Shown here: positions 8,353 to 16,835 of the stretch, in pieces | Layout of the letters: each line of letters starts with the position of its first letter | How positions within the stretch are numbered: position 1 is the first letter of the stretch | DNA from: Tumebacillus sp. BK434 | GTDB lineage: Bacteria; Bacillota; Bacilli; Tumebacillales; Tumebacillaceae | Direction of reading: 5' to 3' | Length of the DNA stretch: 64,000 bases | Assembly (NCBI RefSeq): GCF_004340785.1 | Contig: NZ_SLXS01000004.1 | Location: forward strand, 62,001-126,000 | Notes under the pieces: generated by a model | What the model was told of the DNA's origin: nothing | Database searches by the model: none | Seen by the model: the letters and a program-made list of their open reading frames with translations, nothing else | Position numbers and translations under genes: made by a program

Positions 8353-8985
8353 ATGAACCACAGGCCGATCGGTGGCAGACTGCACCCAAGACCGCTCCGG
8401 GTCGTGTCCTGTCCCAGCTGCTCGTTGCCGCAGGGGCGGAATTATCACGCTTGTCCGGACTGCTATCGGGCGGTTGAAGCGATTTGGCTAAAAGATTGGG
8501 AAGCGCTGCTGAACAAGGAAGGCATTCGGGCGGGGCAAGCGGAGGAGCGGCAACTGGCCGAGAAGGTTGTTGCGGAACTGGATCTGCATCCGTGGACGGT
8601 CGTCGACGCGGCGCTGACGTTTGTCACCTGCACCGCTTGCGGTCAGGAACCGGGCGGGGGACCGCTTTCATGCGAGGAATGCGCGATGCTGTTCGGCAAC
8701 CTCTGGGGCTATGATGTGGAAGCGCAGCATCAGGGGAGGATGACCGGCAATGAACATGCTTTGCGGGTGGGACGCCGGGTCTTGCGGCACCCGCATCGTC
8801 AGAAGCCGGGGCTGGTGCGCGCCTGGAAGTTCTCGATGCCGATCCTGCTGACGGGACAGGTGCCCAGCCATGAGATCGCCGCTTATTTCAAGCGGGCGAT
8901 CGACAAGGCGGAGAGCGAATCATTTTTTGAGATTGTGTATCAGAGCTTTGAAGAGGCGTATCTTACGCATCGTTCATCATCTTGA
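8353..8985 (+). CDS. Hypothetical protein with two zinc-knuckle pairs
   Basis: Start ATG 8353 follows GGAGGGAG at good spacing. The 210-residue soluble protein has four CxxC knuckles: CPSC and CPDC (about residues 20-40), then CTAC and CEEC (about 98-115). It probably holds two structural zinc ions or one split ribbon. Between and after these it is helical and rich in charged residues, with Trp-containing segments such as WLKDWEALL. No catalytic family signature is recognised; a nucleic-acid or protein-binding role is only a guess from the zinc sites. Its 3' end overlaps the convergent membrane-protein gene by 23 bases. Confidence 0.6.
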   Translation: MNHRPIGGRLHPRPLRVVSCPSCSLPQGRNYHACPDCYRAVEAIWLKDWEALLNKEGIRAGQAEERQLAEKVVAELDLHPWTVVDAALTFVTCTACGQEPGGGPLSCEECAMLFGNLWGYDVEAQHQGRMTGNEHALRVGRRVLRHPHRQKPGLVRAWKFSMPILLTGQVPSHEIAAYFKRAIDKAESESFFEIVYQSFEEAYLTHRSSS

Positions 8986-9316
8986 GCATCCCCCAGAACG
9001 TCACGCCGCCGATGATGTACATCAGCATGTCGACCGGGTCGCTCGTGCCGTTGGACGTGAAGAGCGGGATCAGGTACTCCCAGGTGATGCCGACCAGCAA
9101 GGTCAAAATGAAGCAGGAAATCAACGTCTCGAAGCGCAGATTGCGTTTCGGATACAAGGAGAGCAGCACGTTTAAAAACGGAATGAAGACCCAGATGATC
9201 AGAACATCGTTGAGATGACCGTGGATGAAGGCATTGTCGGTGGCGGGCTTGAGCAGGGATTCGTTGAGCAGAAAGAGGACGATGCCTGCCACGAGCAGGA
9301 TCAGATTGTTTTTCAA
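8963..9316 (-). CDS. Small integral membrane protein, unknown function
   Basis: The 117-residue product has about four hydrophobic helices: LILLVAGIVLFLLN at the N-terminus, VLIIWVFIPFLNVLLSL, LISCFILTLLVGITW and MLMYIIGGVTFWGML. The start is TTG 9316, ten bases after AAGGAG on the minus strand. It should lie in the cytoplasmic membrane. No transport or enzymatic signature is visible. Its last codons overlap the convergent zinc-knuckle gene, and a gap of 113 bases separates it from the divergent monooxygenase-like gene. Confidence 0.6.
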   Translation of the reverse strand: MKNNLILLVAGIVLFLLNESLLKPATDNAFIHGHLNDVLIIWVFIPFLNVLLSLYPKRNLRFETLISCFILTLLVGITWEYLIPLFTSNGTSDPVDMLMYIIGGVTFWGMLKMMNDA

Positions 9317-9429
9317 AAGGCGTCAACTCCTTCGGTGATGATGCTTACTATCGTACCACGGGCGGTTGCATATGTTTACCAGTTGGCGCAAAATAATAAA
9401 GCGGGAACTTACGAAAGGTGGAGCTGAAC

Positions 9430-9720
9430 GTGATCATCATTCATGCATATGTCAAAGTCAAACCGGAGCGTCGCGAAGATTATCTTGAGCTGGCGAAAGG
9501 GATCGTCGCCGGCTCGCAGGCGGAAGAAGGCAACCAGGCGTACCAGTTGTTTGAAGAAGCGGGCAATCCGAACTCGTTTGTCATCGTGGAAAAGTGGAAG
9601 GATCAGGCGGCTGTCGATTTTCACAACGGGACGGACCATTTTCAAAACTTCATCACCAACGTGCCGGAGCTGTTGACCGAGCAGACGCGGGTGGAGCTGT
9701 TTGAGGCTGTGGAGAAATAA
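9430..9720 (+). CDS. Antibiotic biosynthesis monooxygenase (ABM) domain protein
   Basis: The 96-residue protein is a single ferredoxin-like ABM domain, the fold of putative quinol monooxygenases and of haem-degrading and polyketide-oxidising enzymes. Family features are IIHAYVKVKPERREDYLELA at the N-terminus, the mid-domain FVIVEKWKDQAAVDFH, and the HF-xx-F segment that follows. I choose GTG 9430 because AAAGGTGGAG sits seven bases upstream; GTG 9418 lies inside that site. Proteins of this size act as dimers in the cytosol without a cofactor. The substrate is unknown. Despite the family name, nothing ties it to the NRPS cluster. Confidence 0.8.
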   Translation: MIIIHAYVKVKPERREDYLELAKGIVAGSQAEEGNQAYQLFEEAGNPNSFVIVEKWKDQAAVDFHNGTDHFQNFITNVPELLTEQTRVELFEAVEK

Positions 9721-9808
9721 TAAGCTTGCTCAAGGAGGCTGGTTCTTGTGGCAGGCGATGGACGATGTGGTGGAGTGGGTTCGGTAGGCAATGCGGATGT
9801 GATGAGAG

Positions 9809-9842
9809 AAACCCGACTTTCCTTGTGGAAGGTCGGGTTTTT
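9809..9842. terminator. Bidirectional terminator
   Basis: A 14-pair stem (9809-9822 with 9827-9840, one G-T pair), loop TTGT, has T runs on both sides. It serves the ABM gene from the left and the MFS gene from the right. Confidence 0.85.
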
Positions 9843-9850
9843 GTGCGGAA

Positions 9851-11038
9851 TTAGGAGACTTTTTTGTCGCGTCCGGCTCCGAGACCGGCGGCGAGCAGGC
9901 CGACGTTGGAGAGCACCAGCACGAGCAGAGAGGCGGTCCAGCCTCCGGTCAGATCGTGCAGCCAGCCAAAGAGGAACGGGCCGCTGGCGGCGAGCAGGTA
10001 GCCGAGCGACTGCGACATTCCGGACAGTTCGGCGGCAGCGCGCGGAGTTTGGGCGCGCAGGGCGAGGAAGGTCAGGGCCAGCGAGATGGAGCCGCCTTGG
10101 CCGATCCCGAGCAGCAGCACCCAGAGCCAGACAAACGTTGCAGATTCCCAAAAGAGCCCTGCATAGCCGATAAAAAAGACGGAGGCCAAAGCGAGCACGA
10201 GCCGCCGCTGGCTGGGTCGGCGTCCGGCCAGCACCGGGACGAAAAACGTGGCGGGCAGGCCGATGATCTGCATGAAGGACACCATCCACCCGGCCGCTGC
10301 CGGGGAGAGACCTCGGCTGTGCAGCAGTTCAGGCAGCCAGGAGACGGCAGCGAAAAAGCCGAACGACTGCAGCCCCATGAACAAGGTCACCTGCCAGGCG
10401 AGCGGTGATTTCCAAAGCGAGCGGTTGACCTGTTCCGCAGCTTGCTCCCGTTCGGTGCTGACCGGAAGCGGGCGCACTTGTGGATACCAGAGCAGGATGC
10501 CGAGCACGGCGAGCAGCGCCCAACTCATCAAGGACAATTGCCAGCCCAGACCGAGGCCCTCCGACAGAGGCACGCTAAGACCGGAGCCAAGCGAAGCAAA
10601 CCCGCACATGGCGAGGGTATAAAGACCGGTGATCTTGCCCACGCGGTGCGCATAGTCCCGCTTGATCAGGCTTGGCAGCAGCACGTTCCCGACGGCGATC
10701 GCAAAGCCGATCAGCATCGTCCCGCCGATCAACGCGCCAGCCGACGGAGCCGAGCGCAGCAAGATGCCGGCGGCGAGCAGGAGCAGGCCGCCAAACAGTG
10801 TATTTTCCGTGCCGAAGCGACGGGCGATCTTCGGAGCCAACGGCGAGATCGCCGCAAAGGCGAGCAGAGGCAGCGTGGTCAGCATCCCGGCAAACGTGTT
10901 GGACAGCCCGGTATCGATGCGAATCTCCCCGACCAGCGGTCCGACCGCCGTGATCGCGCCGCGCAGGTTGGAGGCGATCAGGATGATGCCGAAGAGCAGC
11001 AGCATGCTGTTTTTCTGTATCGTAGCGTTCGAATCCAT
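9851..11038 (-). CDS. MFS transporter, CynX/NimT type
   Basis: The 395-residue protein has twelve predicted membrane helices and resembles the cyanate/nitroimidazole (CynX/NimT) branch of the major facilitator superfamily. ASNLRGAITAVGPLVGEIR in the first helix region is characteristic. It starts at ATG 11038 behind AGGAGG. Known relatives move small anions or 2-nitroimidazole; the substrate here cannot be deduced. It is a single-gene unit ending at the shared terminator near 9.82 kb. Confidence 0.85.
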   Translation of the reverse strand: MDSNATIQKNSMLLLFGIILIASNLRGAITAVGPLVGEIRIDTGLSNTFAGMLTTLPLLAFAAISPLAPKIARRFGTENTLFGGLLLLAAGILLRSAPSAGALIGGTMLIGFAIAVGNVLLPSLIKRDYAHRVGKITGLYTLAMCGFASLGSGLSVPLSEGLGLGWQLSLMSWALLAVLGILLWYPQVRPLPVSTEREQAAEQVNRSLWKSPLAWQVTLFMGLQSFGFFAAVSWLPELLHSRGLSPAAAGWMVSFMQIIGLPATFFVPVLAGRRPSQRRLVLALASVFFIGYAGLFWESATFVWLWVLLLGIGQGGSISLALTFLALRAQTPRAAAELSGMSQSLGYLLAASGPFLFGWLHDLTGGWTASLLVLVLSNVGLLAAGLGAGRDKKVS

Positions 11039-11166
11039 GAGTACCTCCTTTTTCTTTGACTAAACGTATCATATGCTTGCTGATTGTTCCAGATGGGAAG
11101 ATCATGGTGAGATACTAAGCCCGTTTTTCTGACAACTTAAACTATTTCGCCTATTTAATTTATCGG

Positions 11167-11195
11167 TTGACAGATTAGGGGTTTTCCAATACGAT
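11167..11195 (+). promoter_or_regulatory. Promoter of the ABC importer operon
   Basis: TTGACA (11167-11172), a 17-base spacer and TACGAT (11190-11195) lie about 70 bases before the lipoprotein start. I see no T-box or riboswitch structure in the leader. Confidence 0.6.
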
Positions 11196-11263
11196 CACTT
11201 CAACGCTTTTATGCATATGTGCTTTTATGTGGTGAAGTGCGACAGTGGCAGGAGGGATCGATT

Positions 11264-12238
11264 GTGTGGAAAAAGTTTGCTGTGGCGGCGCTGGGGTTGA
11301 CGATGTTGACCGGGTGCGGCGCGGGGGATGGCGAGGTGAAGATCGGAATCTCGCAGTTGGTGGAGCATCCGTCGCTGGATGCGGCGCGCGAGGGATTTGT
11401 GGCGGCGCTGAAGGATGCGGGGTATGAGGAGGGCGTGAATCTGGAGCTGGATGTGCAGAACGCCCAAGGCGATCTGTCGAACAACGCGATGATCGCCCAG
11501 AAGTTTGCGATGGAGGGAGAAGATCTGGTCTTTGCGATCTCCACGCCGAGCGCGCAGGCGGCTGCGATGGCGATCAAGGATACGCCTGTGCTGTTCACCG
11601 CCGTCACCGACCCGGTCGGGGCGAAGCTGGTGAAAAGCCTGGAGGCGCCGCACAAAAATGTGACCGGGACGTCGGACACGCATCCGGAAGCGGCGAAAAA
11701 GCTGGTTCAACACCTGAAGCAGTTCTTCCCGCAGGTGAAGCAGGTCGGTATCCTCTACAACTCCGGGGAGCAGAATGCGGTCGTCTCGATGAAAAGCATG
11801 AAGGGGGAACTGGAGCGCGCCGGTCTGAGCGCGGTGCTGGCCAGCGTCTCGAACTCGTCGGAGGTGAAGCAGGCGGCCGACTCGCTGGTCGGGCGCTGCG
11901 AAGTGCTGTATGTGCCCAAGGACAATACGGTCGTCTCGGCGCTGGAAGCGGTGGTGAAGGTCGCCAATGAAAACAAGCTGCCGTTGTATGTCGCGGAGTC
12001 GGAGTCTTTGCAGCGCGGCGCGTTTGCCGGGCTGATGATGGACTATTTCCAGCTCGGCTACCAGACGGGCGAGATGGCGGTGGAGATGCTGAAAAACGGC
12101 AAGCAGCCAAGCCAGCTGCCGGTCGGACTCCCTCAAGAGCTGAGGCTCGGGATCAATGAGAGGGGCGCCGCGATGCAAGGGGTCACGCTGACGGAAGAGA
12201 TGAAAAAGGATGCGGAACTGATTGGGAAGACGAAGTAA
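11264..12238 (+). CDS. ABC transporter substrate-binding lipoprotein (TrpX-like)
   Basis: I choose GTG 11264, preceded by AGGAGGG, which gives a classical lipoprotein signal: basic MWKKF, a hydrophobic stretch and lipobox LTGC at about residues 16-19. The mature part (324 residues in all) belongs to the ABC_sub_bind family, a type I periplasmic-binding fold with IGISQLVEHPSLD at its start and the hinge segments TPVLFTAVTDPVGAKLV and GILYNSGEQNAVVSM. It should be lipid-anchored outside the membrane. Streptococcal relatives (TrpX) are thought to bind tryptophan; the ligand here is unproven. The permease and ATPase follow on the same strand. Confidence 0.88.
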   Translation: MWKKFAVAALGLTMLTGCGAGDGEVKIGISQLVEHPSLDAAREGFVAALKDAGYEEGVNLELDVQNAQGDLSNNAMIAQKFAMEGEDLVFAISTPSAQAAAMAIKDTPVLFTAVTDPVGAKLVKSLEAPHKNVTGTSDTHPEAAKKLVQHLKQFFPQVKQVGILYNSGEQNAVVSMKSMKGELERAGLSAVLASVSNSSEVKQAADSLVGRCEVLYVPKDNTVVSALEAVVKVANENKLPLYVAESESLQRGAFAGLMMDYFQLGYQTGEMAVEMLKNGKQPSQLPVGLPQELRLGINERGAAMQGVTLTEEMKKDAELIGKTK

Positions 12239-12246
12239 TCACTAGG

Positions 12247-12327
12247 ATGAAAACGAGTAAGAAGTCGAGTAAGAAGTTGATTATGGGAACTATACTTGGA
12301 AAATTTGGATTCGGAATGACAAATTAA
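12247..12327 (+). CDS. Possible cationic micro-ORF (26 aa)
   Basis: Between the binding protein and the permease, ATG 12247 opens a 26-codon frame: MKTSKKSSKKLIMG, then ILGKFGFGM, ending at TAA 12325. The coding stretch contains an imperfect direct repeat (GAGTAAGAAG twice). The ribosome site is poor. It could be a leader peptide, a small amphipathic membrane peptide or chance. Confidence 0.2.
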   Translation: MKTSKKSSKKLIMGTILGKFGFGMTN

Positions 12328-12348
12328 GGACAAAGAAAAGGGGTTGTG

Positions 12349-13275
12349 ATGATGGGATTCGCACTGCTGGGATCGATGGAATCTGGACTTATCTTTGCAT
12401 TTTTGGCGCTTGGTGTGTATGTGACGTTCCGCATCCTCGACTTCCCCGATCTGACGGTGGACGGCAGTTTTACGGCGGGCGGGGCTACGGCGGCGACGCT
12501 ATTGGCGGCGGGAGTCCATCCTGTGCTCGCCACCATCGCGGCGGTACTGGTCGGCGCTTTGGCCGGAAGCGTCACGGGGCTCTTGCATACGAAAGGCAAA
12601 ATCAATGCGCTGCTGGCCGGCATTCTCACGATGATCGCGCTGTACTCGGTCAACCTGCGGATCATGGGGCGGGCCAACGTGCCGCTGTTGAATGAGGAAA
12701 CGCTTGTCACGAAAATCAACGGCTCGCTGGAAACGTGGCTCGGAGATTTCGCGCTGGCTGCGGTGCTGGCGGTTGGTGTCGTGGTTGTGAAAGCGGCGCT
12801 GGACTGGTTCTTGCGCACCGAGACGGGGCTGATGCTGCGGGCGACCGGGGACAACGAGCGGATGATCCGCTCCTTTGGCGCCAATACGGACGGGGCAAAA
12901 GTGCTGGGGCTGGCCTTGGCGAACGGGCTGGTCGCGCTGGCCGGGGCGTGGATGGCGCAATATCAAGGGTTTGCCGACGTGTCGATGGGGATCGGGATGA
13001 TCGTGATCGGGCTGGCCTCGGTGATCATCGGCGAAGCGGTGTTTGGCCGCTCCACCATCGCCCGCGCCACGCTGGCCGTGATCGGCGGAGCGATTCTCTA
13101 CCGCCTGATCGTCGCGTTCGCGCTGCGCGCCGGCGTCAATCCGTCCGACCTCAAGCTGATCACCGCCTTGATCGTCATCGCGGCGCTGGTCTCGCCGAAA
13201 ACGTTGCAGGCTTGGAAAGCAAAAGCGCGCAAATCGCGCCGCATCACCGGAGGTGAGCCGCATGTTAAAGCTTAA
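12349..13275 (+). CDS. ABC transporter permease (TrpY-like, BPD_transp_2)
   Basis: The 308-residue membrane protein has eight to nine hydrophobic helices and the N-terminal LGVYVTFRILDFPDLTVDGSF segment seen in the permeases paired with ABC_sub_bind lipoproteins. The cytoplasmic coupling segment is RATGDNERMIRSFG, near residue 165. ATG 12349 follows AAAGGGG; ATG 12352 is equally possible. It forms the membrane channel of an importer with the ATPase gene, whose start overlaps the permease's last 14 bases, which implies translational coupling. Confidence 0.88.
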   Translation: MMGFALLGSMESGLIFAFLALGVYVTFRILDFPDLTVDGSFTAGGATAATLLAAGVHPVLATIAAVLVGALAGSVTGLLHTKGKINALLAGILTMIALYSVNLRIMGRANVPLLNEETLVTKINGSLETWLGDFALAAVLAVGVVVVKAALDWFLRTETGLMLRATGDNERMIRSFGANTDGAKVLGLALANGLVALAGAWMAQYQGFADVSMGIGMIVIGLASVIIGEAVFGRSTIARATLAVIGGAILYRLIVAFALRAGVNPSDLKLITALIVIAALVSPKTLQAWKAKARKSRRITGGEPHVKA

Positions 13276-14047
13276 CGGCATCCGCAAAGTCTTCAACCCG
13301 GGGTCCCCGGATGAAAAAATCGCTCTCGACCGCCTCGATCTCGCCTTGGCACCCGGCGATTTTGTCACGATCATCGGCAGCAACGGCGCGGGGAAGTCGA
13401 CGCTGATGAACATGATCTCCGGCGTGCTCACACCGGATGAAGGGACGATCGAAATCGACGGTCAAGCGGCGACGCACCTGCCGGAGCATCTCCGGGCAAA
13501 AATGATCGGGCGGGTGTTCCAAGACCCGATGGCCGGCACCTCGCCGTCGCTGACGATCGCAGAAAATCTGGCCATCGCCTGGTCCCGTAACGAGCGCCGC
13601 ACGCTGCGCATCGGGGTGAGCAAAGCGCGCCAAGAGCAGTTTCGCGAGCTGCTCGCCGATCTCAACCTCGGCTTGGAACACCGCCTGACCGCCAAAGCGG
13701 GGCTCTTGTCCGGCGGTGAACGCCAAGCGCTCAGCCTGTTGATGGCGTCGTTCACCGACCCGAAAGTGCTCCTGCTCGACGAACACACCGCCGCGCTCGA
13801 CCCGGCGCGGGCGCAGGTGGTGACCGATCTGACGCGGGAGATCGTGGCCCGCCGCCAACTGACCACGCTGATGGTCACGCACAACATGCAGCAGGCGCTC
13901 GATCTGGGCAACCGGCTGCTGATGATGGACGGCGGACAGATCATCCTCGACGTCCCGCAGGAGCAGAAAGCGCAGCTGACCATCCCCGATCTGCTCGCCG
14001 AATTCGAGCGTCTGAAAGGCGTTAGCGACCGGGTGGCGCTGGGGTAA
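13262..14047 (+). CDS. ABC transporter ATP-binding protein (TrpZ-like)
   Basis: The 261-residue ATPase shows Walker A GSNGAGKST (near residue 40), signature LSGGERQALSLLMA (near 155), Walker B VLLLDEHTAALDP and the switch His in VTHNMQQAL. I start at ATG 13262, directly after GGAGGTG, rather than at an upstream GTG. It energises the importer made with the preceding permease and lipoprotein. In family usage this trio is annotated as an amino-acid (tryptophan-like) transporter of uncertain substrate. Confidence 0.92.
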   Translation: MLKLNGIRKVFNPGSPDEKIALDRLDLALAPGDFVTIIGSNGAGKSTLMNMISGVLTPDEGTIEIDGQAATHLPEHLRAKMIGRVFQDPMAGTSPSLTIAENLAIAWSRNERRTLRIGVSKARQEQFRELLADLNLGLEHRLTAKAGLLSGGERQALSLLMASFTDPKVLLLDEHTAALDPARAQVVTDLTREIVARRQLTTLMVTHNMQQALDLGNRLLMMDGGQIILDVPQEQKAQLTIPDLLAEFERLKGVSDRVALG

Positions 14048-14058
14048 AACGGCGGCGA

Positions 14059-14427
14059 TCAGTTCTCAAACGTGTTCTGGTCGTGCACCAGCAGCCAGTT
14101 GCCGTTCACCTTCTCGAAGACGAGCGAGAGGTAGTAGCGCTTCTCATAGGGCTGGCCTTGCGGATCGAGGTCGTTGTACAGCACTTTGAGCAGTGCGACG
14201 CCCGACTCGGCGGTGACAGAAGTCTTGATCAGCTCAGTGTGCATCGACCAGTCCGGGTCGGAGAACCAGTTCTGGTGAAACGTTTCAAATTCCGCCCGGC
14301 TGTCGATCAGCTTGCCGTTCGGCAGGATCAGCGAGATGTTCTCCGGGTGCACCGTCGCCAGAAAAGCGGCCAGATCTTTTTCAGTCATAGTATTCAGGTG
14401 GTGTTGTAACGCTTGATGAAAATCCAT
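14059..14427 (-). CDS. SnoaL/NTF2-like domain protein
   Basis: The 122-residue product is a single cone-shaped NTF2-like domain, close to the SgcJ/DUF4440-type small proteins. Features are the N-terminal helix pair (HLNTMTEKDLAAFLATVHPE), a curved sheet with RAEFETFHQNWF, and a final strand GNWLLVHDQNTFEN. Such domains act as small hydrolases, isomerases or binding proteins in the cytosol, and no catalytic residue set identifies one here. It is convergent with the ABC operon, 11 bases after its stop, and divergent from the racemase gene. Confidence 0.75.
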   Translation of the reverse strand: MDFHQALQHHLNTMTEKDLAAFLATVHPENISLILPNGKLIDSRAEFETFHQNWFSDPDWSMHTELIKTSVTAESGVALLKVLYNDLDPQGQPYEKRYYLSLVFEKVNGNWLLVHDQNTFEN

Positions 14428-14557
14428 TCAATAAAACCTCCAAGGTTCAATTATTATTTTATTGTACCTGATGTTCTGGCTTTTTTCACGCCTCCGATTG
14501 GCTCTTTTGTCAGCTCGTCCGCCTCGGTATAGTGAAAGAAAAAACGGGGGTACAAGT

Positions 14558-15253
14558 ATGAAAACGATCGGATTGTTAGGCGGAATGAGCTGGGAGTCGA
14601 CAGCGGTGTATTATCAGTTGCTCAACCGGCTGGTGCGCGACGAGTTAGGCGGACTGCATTCGGCGAAGGTGATCCTGCACAGCTTTAATTTTGAAGAGAT
14701 CGTCGCTTACCAGAAGGCGGGTGAGTGGCAAAAGGCGGCCGACATGCTGCTCGATGCGGCCCGCAAGTTGGAAGCGAGCGGGGCGGAGCTCTTGCTGATC
14801 TGCACGAACACGATGCACACGCTGGCGCCGGAGATTCAGTCCGGGCTGAACATTCCGCTCGTGCACATCGCCGATGTCACGGCGGAAGCGTTGCGCGCGA
14901 AAGGCGTCCAGAAGGCTGCGCTGCTCGGCACGCGCTATACGATGGAGCAGGACTTCTACCGCGAGCGCCTGCAAGAGCACGGCGTGGAAGTGATCGTGCC
15001 GGGCACCGTGGAACGGCAGGACGTGCATGACATCATTTTCGATGAGCTCTGCCAAGGGCAGGTGCTGGAGCATTCCCGCCGGCGCTACTGCGAGATCATG
15101 GCGCGTTTGACCGAGGAGCAGGGGGTGGAAGGCATTATTTTGGGCTGTACGGAGATCCCCCTGCTGGTGCAGGAAGAGGACGCCTGCGTGCCGCTGTTTG
15201 ACACCACCTACCTGCATGCGAAAAAAGCGGTGGAGATGGCGCTTAGCAACTAA
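14558..15253 (+). CDS. Aspartate/glutamate racemase family amino-acid racemase
   Basis: The 231-residue protein starts with KTIGLLGGMSWEST, the YgeA/aspartate-racemase signature, and has the two catalytic cysteines at Cys82 (CTNTMHT) and Cys197 (GCTEIPLL). These act as the acid/base pair of a cofactor-free 1,1-proton transfer. ACGGGGG serves as ribosome site for ATG 14558; a longer frame upstream lacks one. Substrates in the family range from Asp and Glu to broader amino acids. It could supply a D-amino acid for peptidoglycan or for the non-ribosomal peptide, but a link to the cluster 5 kb away is only conjecture. Confidence 0.88.
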   Translation: MKTIGLLGGMSWESTAVYYQLLNRLVRDELGGLHSAKVILHSFNFEEIVAYQKAGEWQKAADMLLDAARKLEASGAELLLICTNTMHTLAPEIQSGLNIPLVHIADVTAEALRAKGVQKAALLGTRYTMEQDFYRERLQEHGVEVIVPGTVERQDVHDIIFDELCQGQVLEHSRRRYCEIMARLTEEQGVEGIILGCTEIPLLVQEEDACVPLFDTTYLHAKKAVEMALSN

Positions 15254-15260
15254 GATCAGA

Positions 15261-15290
15261 AAAGACCGATGCCCGAAGGCATCGGTCTTT
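15261..15290. terminator. Bidirectional terminator
   Basis: A 13-pair stem (15261-15273 with 15278-15290), loop CGAA, is flanked by A and T runs. It separates the racemase from the convergent MocR gene. Confidence 0.85.
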
Positions 15291-15291
15291 G

Positions 15292-16695
15292 TTATAGGAG
15301 CGAAGCGAGAATCTGCATGCCCTGCTCGATTCCGTCTTCCGTTTCGTGGCTGTAACAGAGCCGGATGTACGGCTGCTCCGTCTCACGGGGCAGGAACAGA
15401 TCGCCCGTCGCGAAGACGACATTTTGCTGCACCGCTTTTTGCAACAGCTCTTTGGGGCTGACCTGCTCGGGCAGGGAGACCCAGTAGTAAAAACCGCCGC
15501 CCGGCGTCGCGTAGGAGACCCCTTTGGCGACCAGATTGCTCAGGTGCCTGCCCATCACGTCCGCCTGACGCTGATAGTGGCGGCGCGCTTCTTCAAGGTG
15601 CGTGCGAAACGACCCTTGCTGCAGATACGACCACAAGGCGTGCTGGACGAACGTGTTCGTGGAGATCGACAGTTCTTTAAAACGGGTCAGACGCTCCATG
15701 AACGGGCGGTTCGCCGCCACCCAGCCGAGGCGCAGGCCGGGGAACAGCACTTTGGAAAAGGTGTTGATGTAGACCACGTTGCCGCTGCGGTCCAGCGCTT
15801 TCAAAGGCGGCGGCGGCTCCTGCTCGAAATGCAGGTGGCGGTAGGCGTCATCCTCGACGATCGGGATGCCGTGTTTCTCGCTGAGCGCCAAGAGCTGCCT
15901 GCGGCGCTCCATCGACAGGATCGTGCCGGTCGGGTTGTGGAACGTGGGCACGGTGTAGATGAAGCGCGGGCGGGTGCGGGACAGGATGCCTTCCAGCACG
16001 TCGACGCGCATGCCGTCGCCATCTACCGGGATCGGGATCAGGTGCAGGCCGAGCGCTTGGAAGAGGTGCAAGGCGCCGAAATAGGTCGGCATCTCCACCG
16101 CGATCGAATCGCCGGGGCTGGCCAGAATCGACGTGGTCATTTGCAAAGCTTCCTGCGAGCCGCTTGTGATCATCACCTGTGCGGGCGAAGCGACCTGCTC
16201 GCAGCCCATCCACTCGGCGATCCATTTGCGCAGCTCGAGATGGCCCTGCACCGGGAACAGGTAGTCGGCATCGCTCGTCTCCAAAATGTGCAGCGGGTCG
16301 ATGCCTTGGGCAAACTTCGCCTTCAAGCGCGTGTGATTGCCCCCTTCGCCAAAGGCGAAGTTCAGCGGGGCGCGCGCGCCGACCATCGAGTTCAGCTCGG
16401 TCATCAGGGACGGAGCGGAGAGGTTGTCCACACCGCTCAGCCGGTCGCGCCAGCTGAACGGCGGCAAGGCGGACGGCGGCAGCGGCTGCACGTAGCGACC
16501 GCTGCCGACGCGGGAATAGATCAAGCCTTCCGATTCCAGATCGGCGTAGGCATGGACGATCGTGTTGCGTGAAACGGACCACTCTTCGGCCAATTTTCGC
16601 TCCGGCGGCAAGCGGCTGCCAAGGGGAAAGTCCCCGCTCAGAATTGCATAGCGCAGGCGCTGATAGACTGTTTGATAGAGTGTTTTGCGCGGCAT
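15292..16695 (-). CDS. MocR-family regulator: GntR DNA-binding domain fused to aminotransferase-like domain
   Basis: The 467-residue protein begins with a GntR winged helix (about residues 5-75: LYQTVYQRLRYAILSGDF, then PPERKLAEEWSVSRNTI). It continues with a fold-type I aminotransferase domain that carries the PLP-lysine context INTFSKVLFPGLRLGW. I start at ATG 16695 behind GAAGGGGATC. MocR proteins use PLP or a PLP-amino-acid adduct as effector, and known members regulate vitamin B6, taurine or GABA genes. The target is not visible: its neighbours are a MurG paralogue and the convergent racemase, which is itself an amino-acid enzyme. Confidence 0.9.
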   Translation of the reverse strand: MPRKTLYQTVYQRLRYAILSGDFPLGSRLPPERKLAEEWSVSRNTIVHAYADLESEGLIYSRVGSGRYVQPLPPSALPPFSWRDRLSGVDNLSAPSLMTELNSMVGARAPLNFAFGEGGNHTRLKAKFAQGIDPLHILETSDADYLFPVQGHLELRKWIAEWMGCEQVASPAQVMITSGSQEALQMTTSILASPGDSIAVEMPTYFGALHLFQALGLHLIPIPVDGDGMRVDVLEGILSRTRPRFIYTVPTFHNPTGTILSMERRRQLLALSEKHGIPIVEDDAYRHLHFEQEPPPPLKALDRSGNVVYINTFSKVLFPGLRLGWVAANRPFMERLTRFKELSISTNTFVQHALWSYLQQGSFRTHLEEARRHYQRQADVMGRHLSNLVAKGVSYATPGGGFYYWVSLPEQVSPKELLQKAVQQNVVFATGDLFLPRETEQPYIRLCYSHETEDGIEQGMQILASLL

Positions 16696-16801
16696 ACTGA
16701 TCCCCTTCCCCCATCCGGATAGCACTTCTTCTCTCCTTTATAGAGAATTGTCTGCGAAATGAAAAGAGCCAATTGTCCGGAAAAGTGGTGCCAGATGTAA
16801 G

Positions 16802-16833
16802 AAAAGGCCCTCACCTGCGCCAGAGGGCCTTTT
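16802..16833. terminator. Terminator after the murG paralogue
   Basis: AAAAGGCCCTC (16802-16812) pairs with GAGGGCCTTTT (16823-16833). On the minus strand the stem lies directly after the stop of the glycosyltransferase gene. Confidence 0.8.
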
Positions 16834-16835
16834 GC

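Noticed and set aside
9748-10173. Plus-strand frame behind AAGGAGG at 9732
   Set aside because: It passes through a perfect bidirectional terminator and is antisense to the MFS transporter. A 13-codon frame from TTG 9746 is too short to support.
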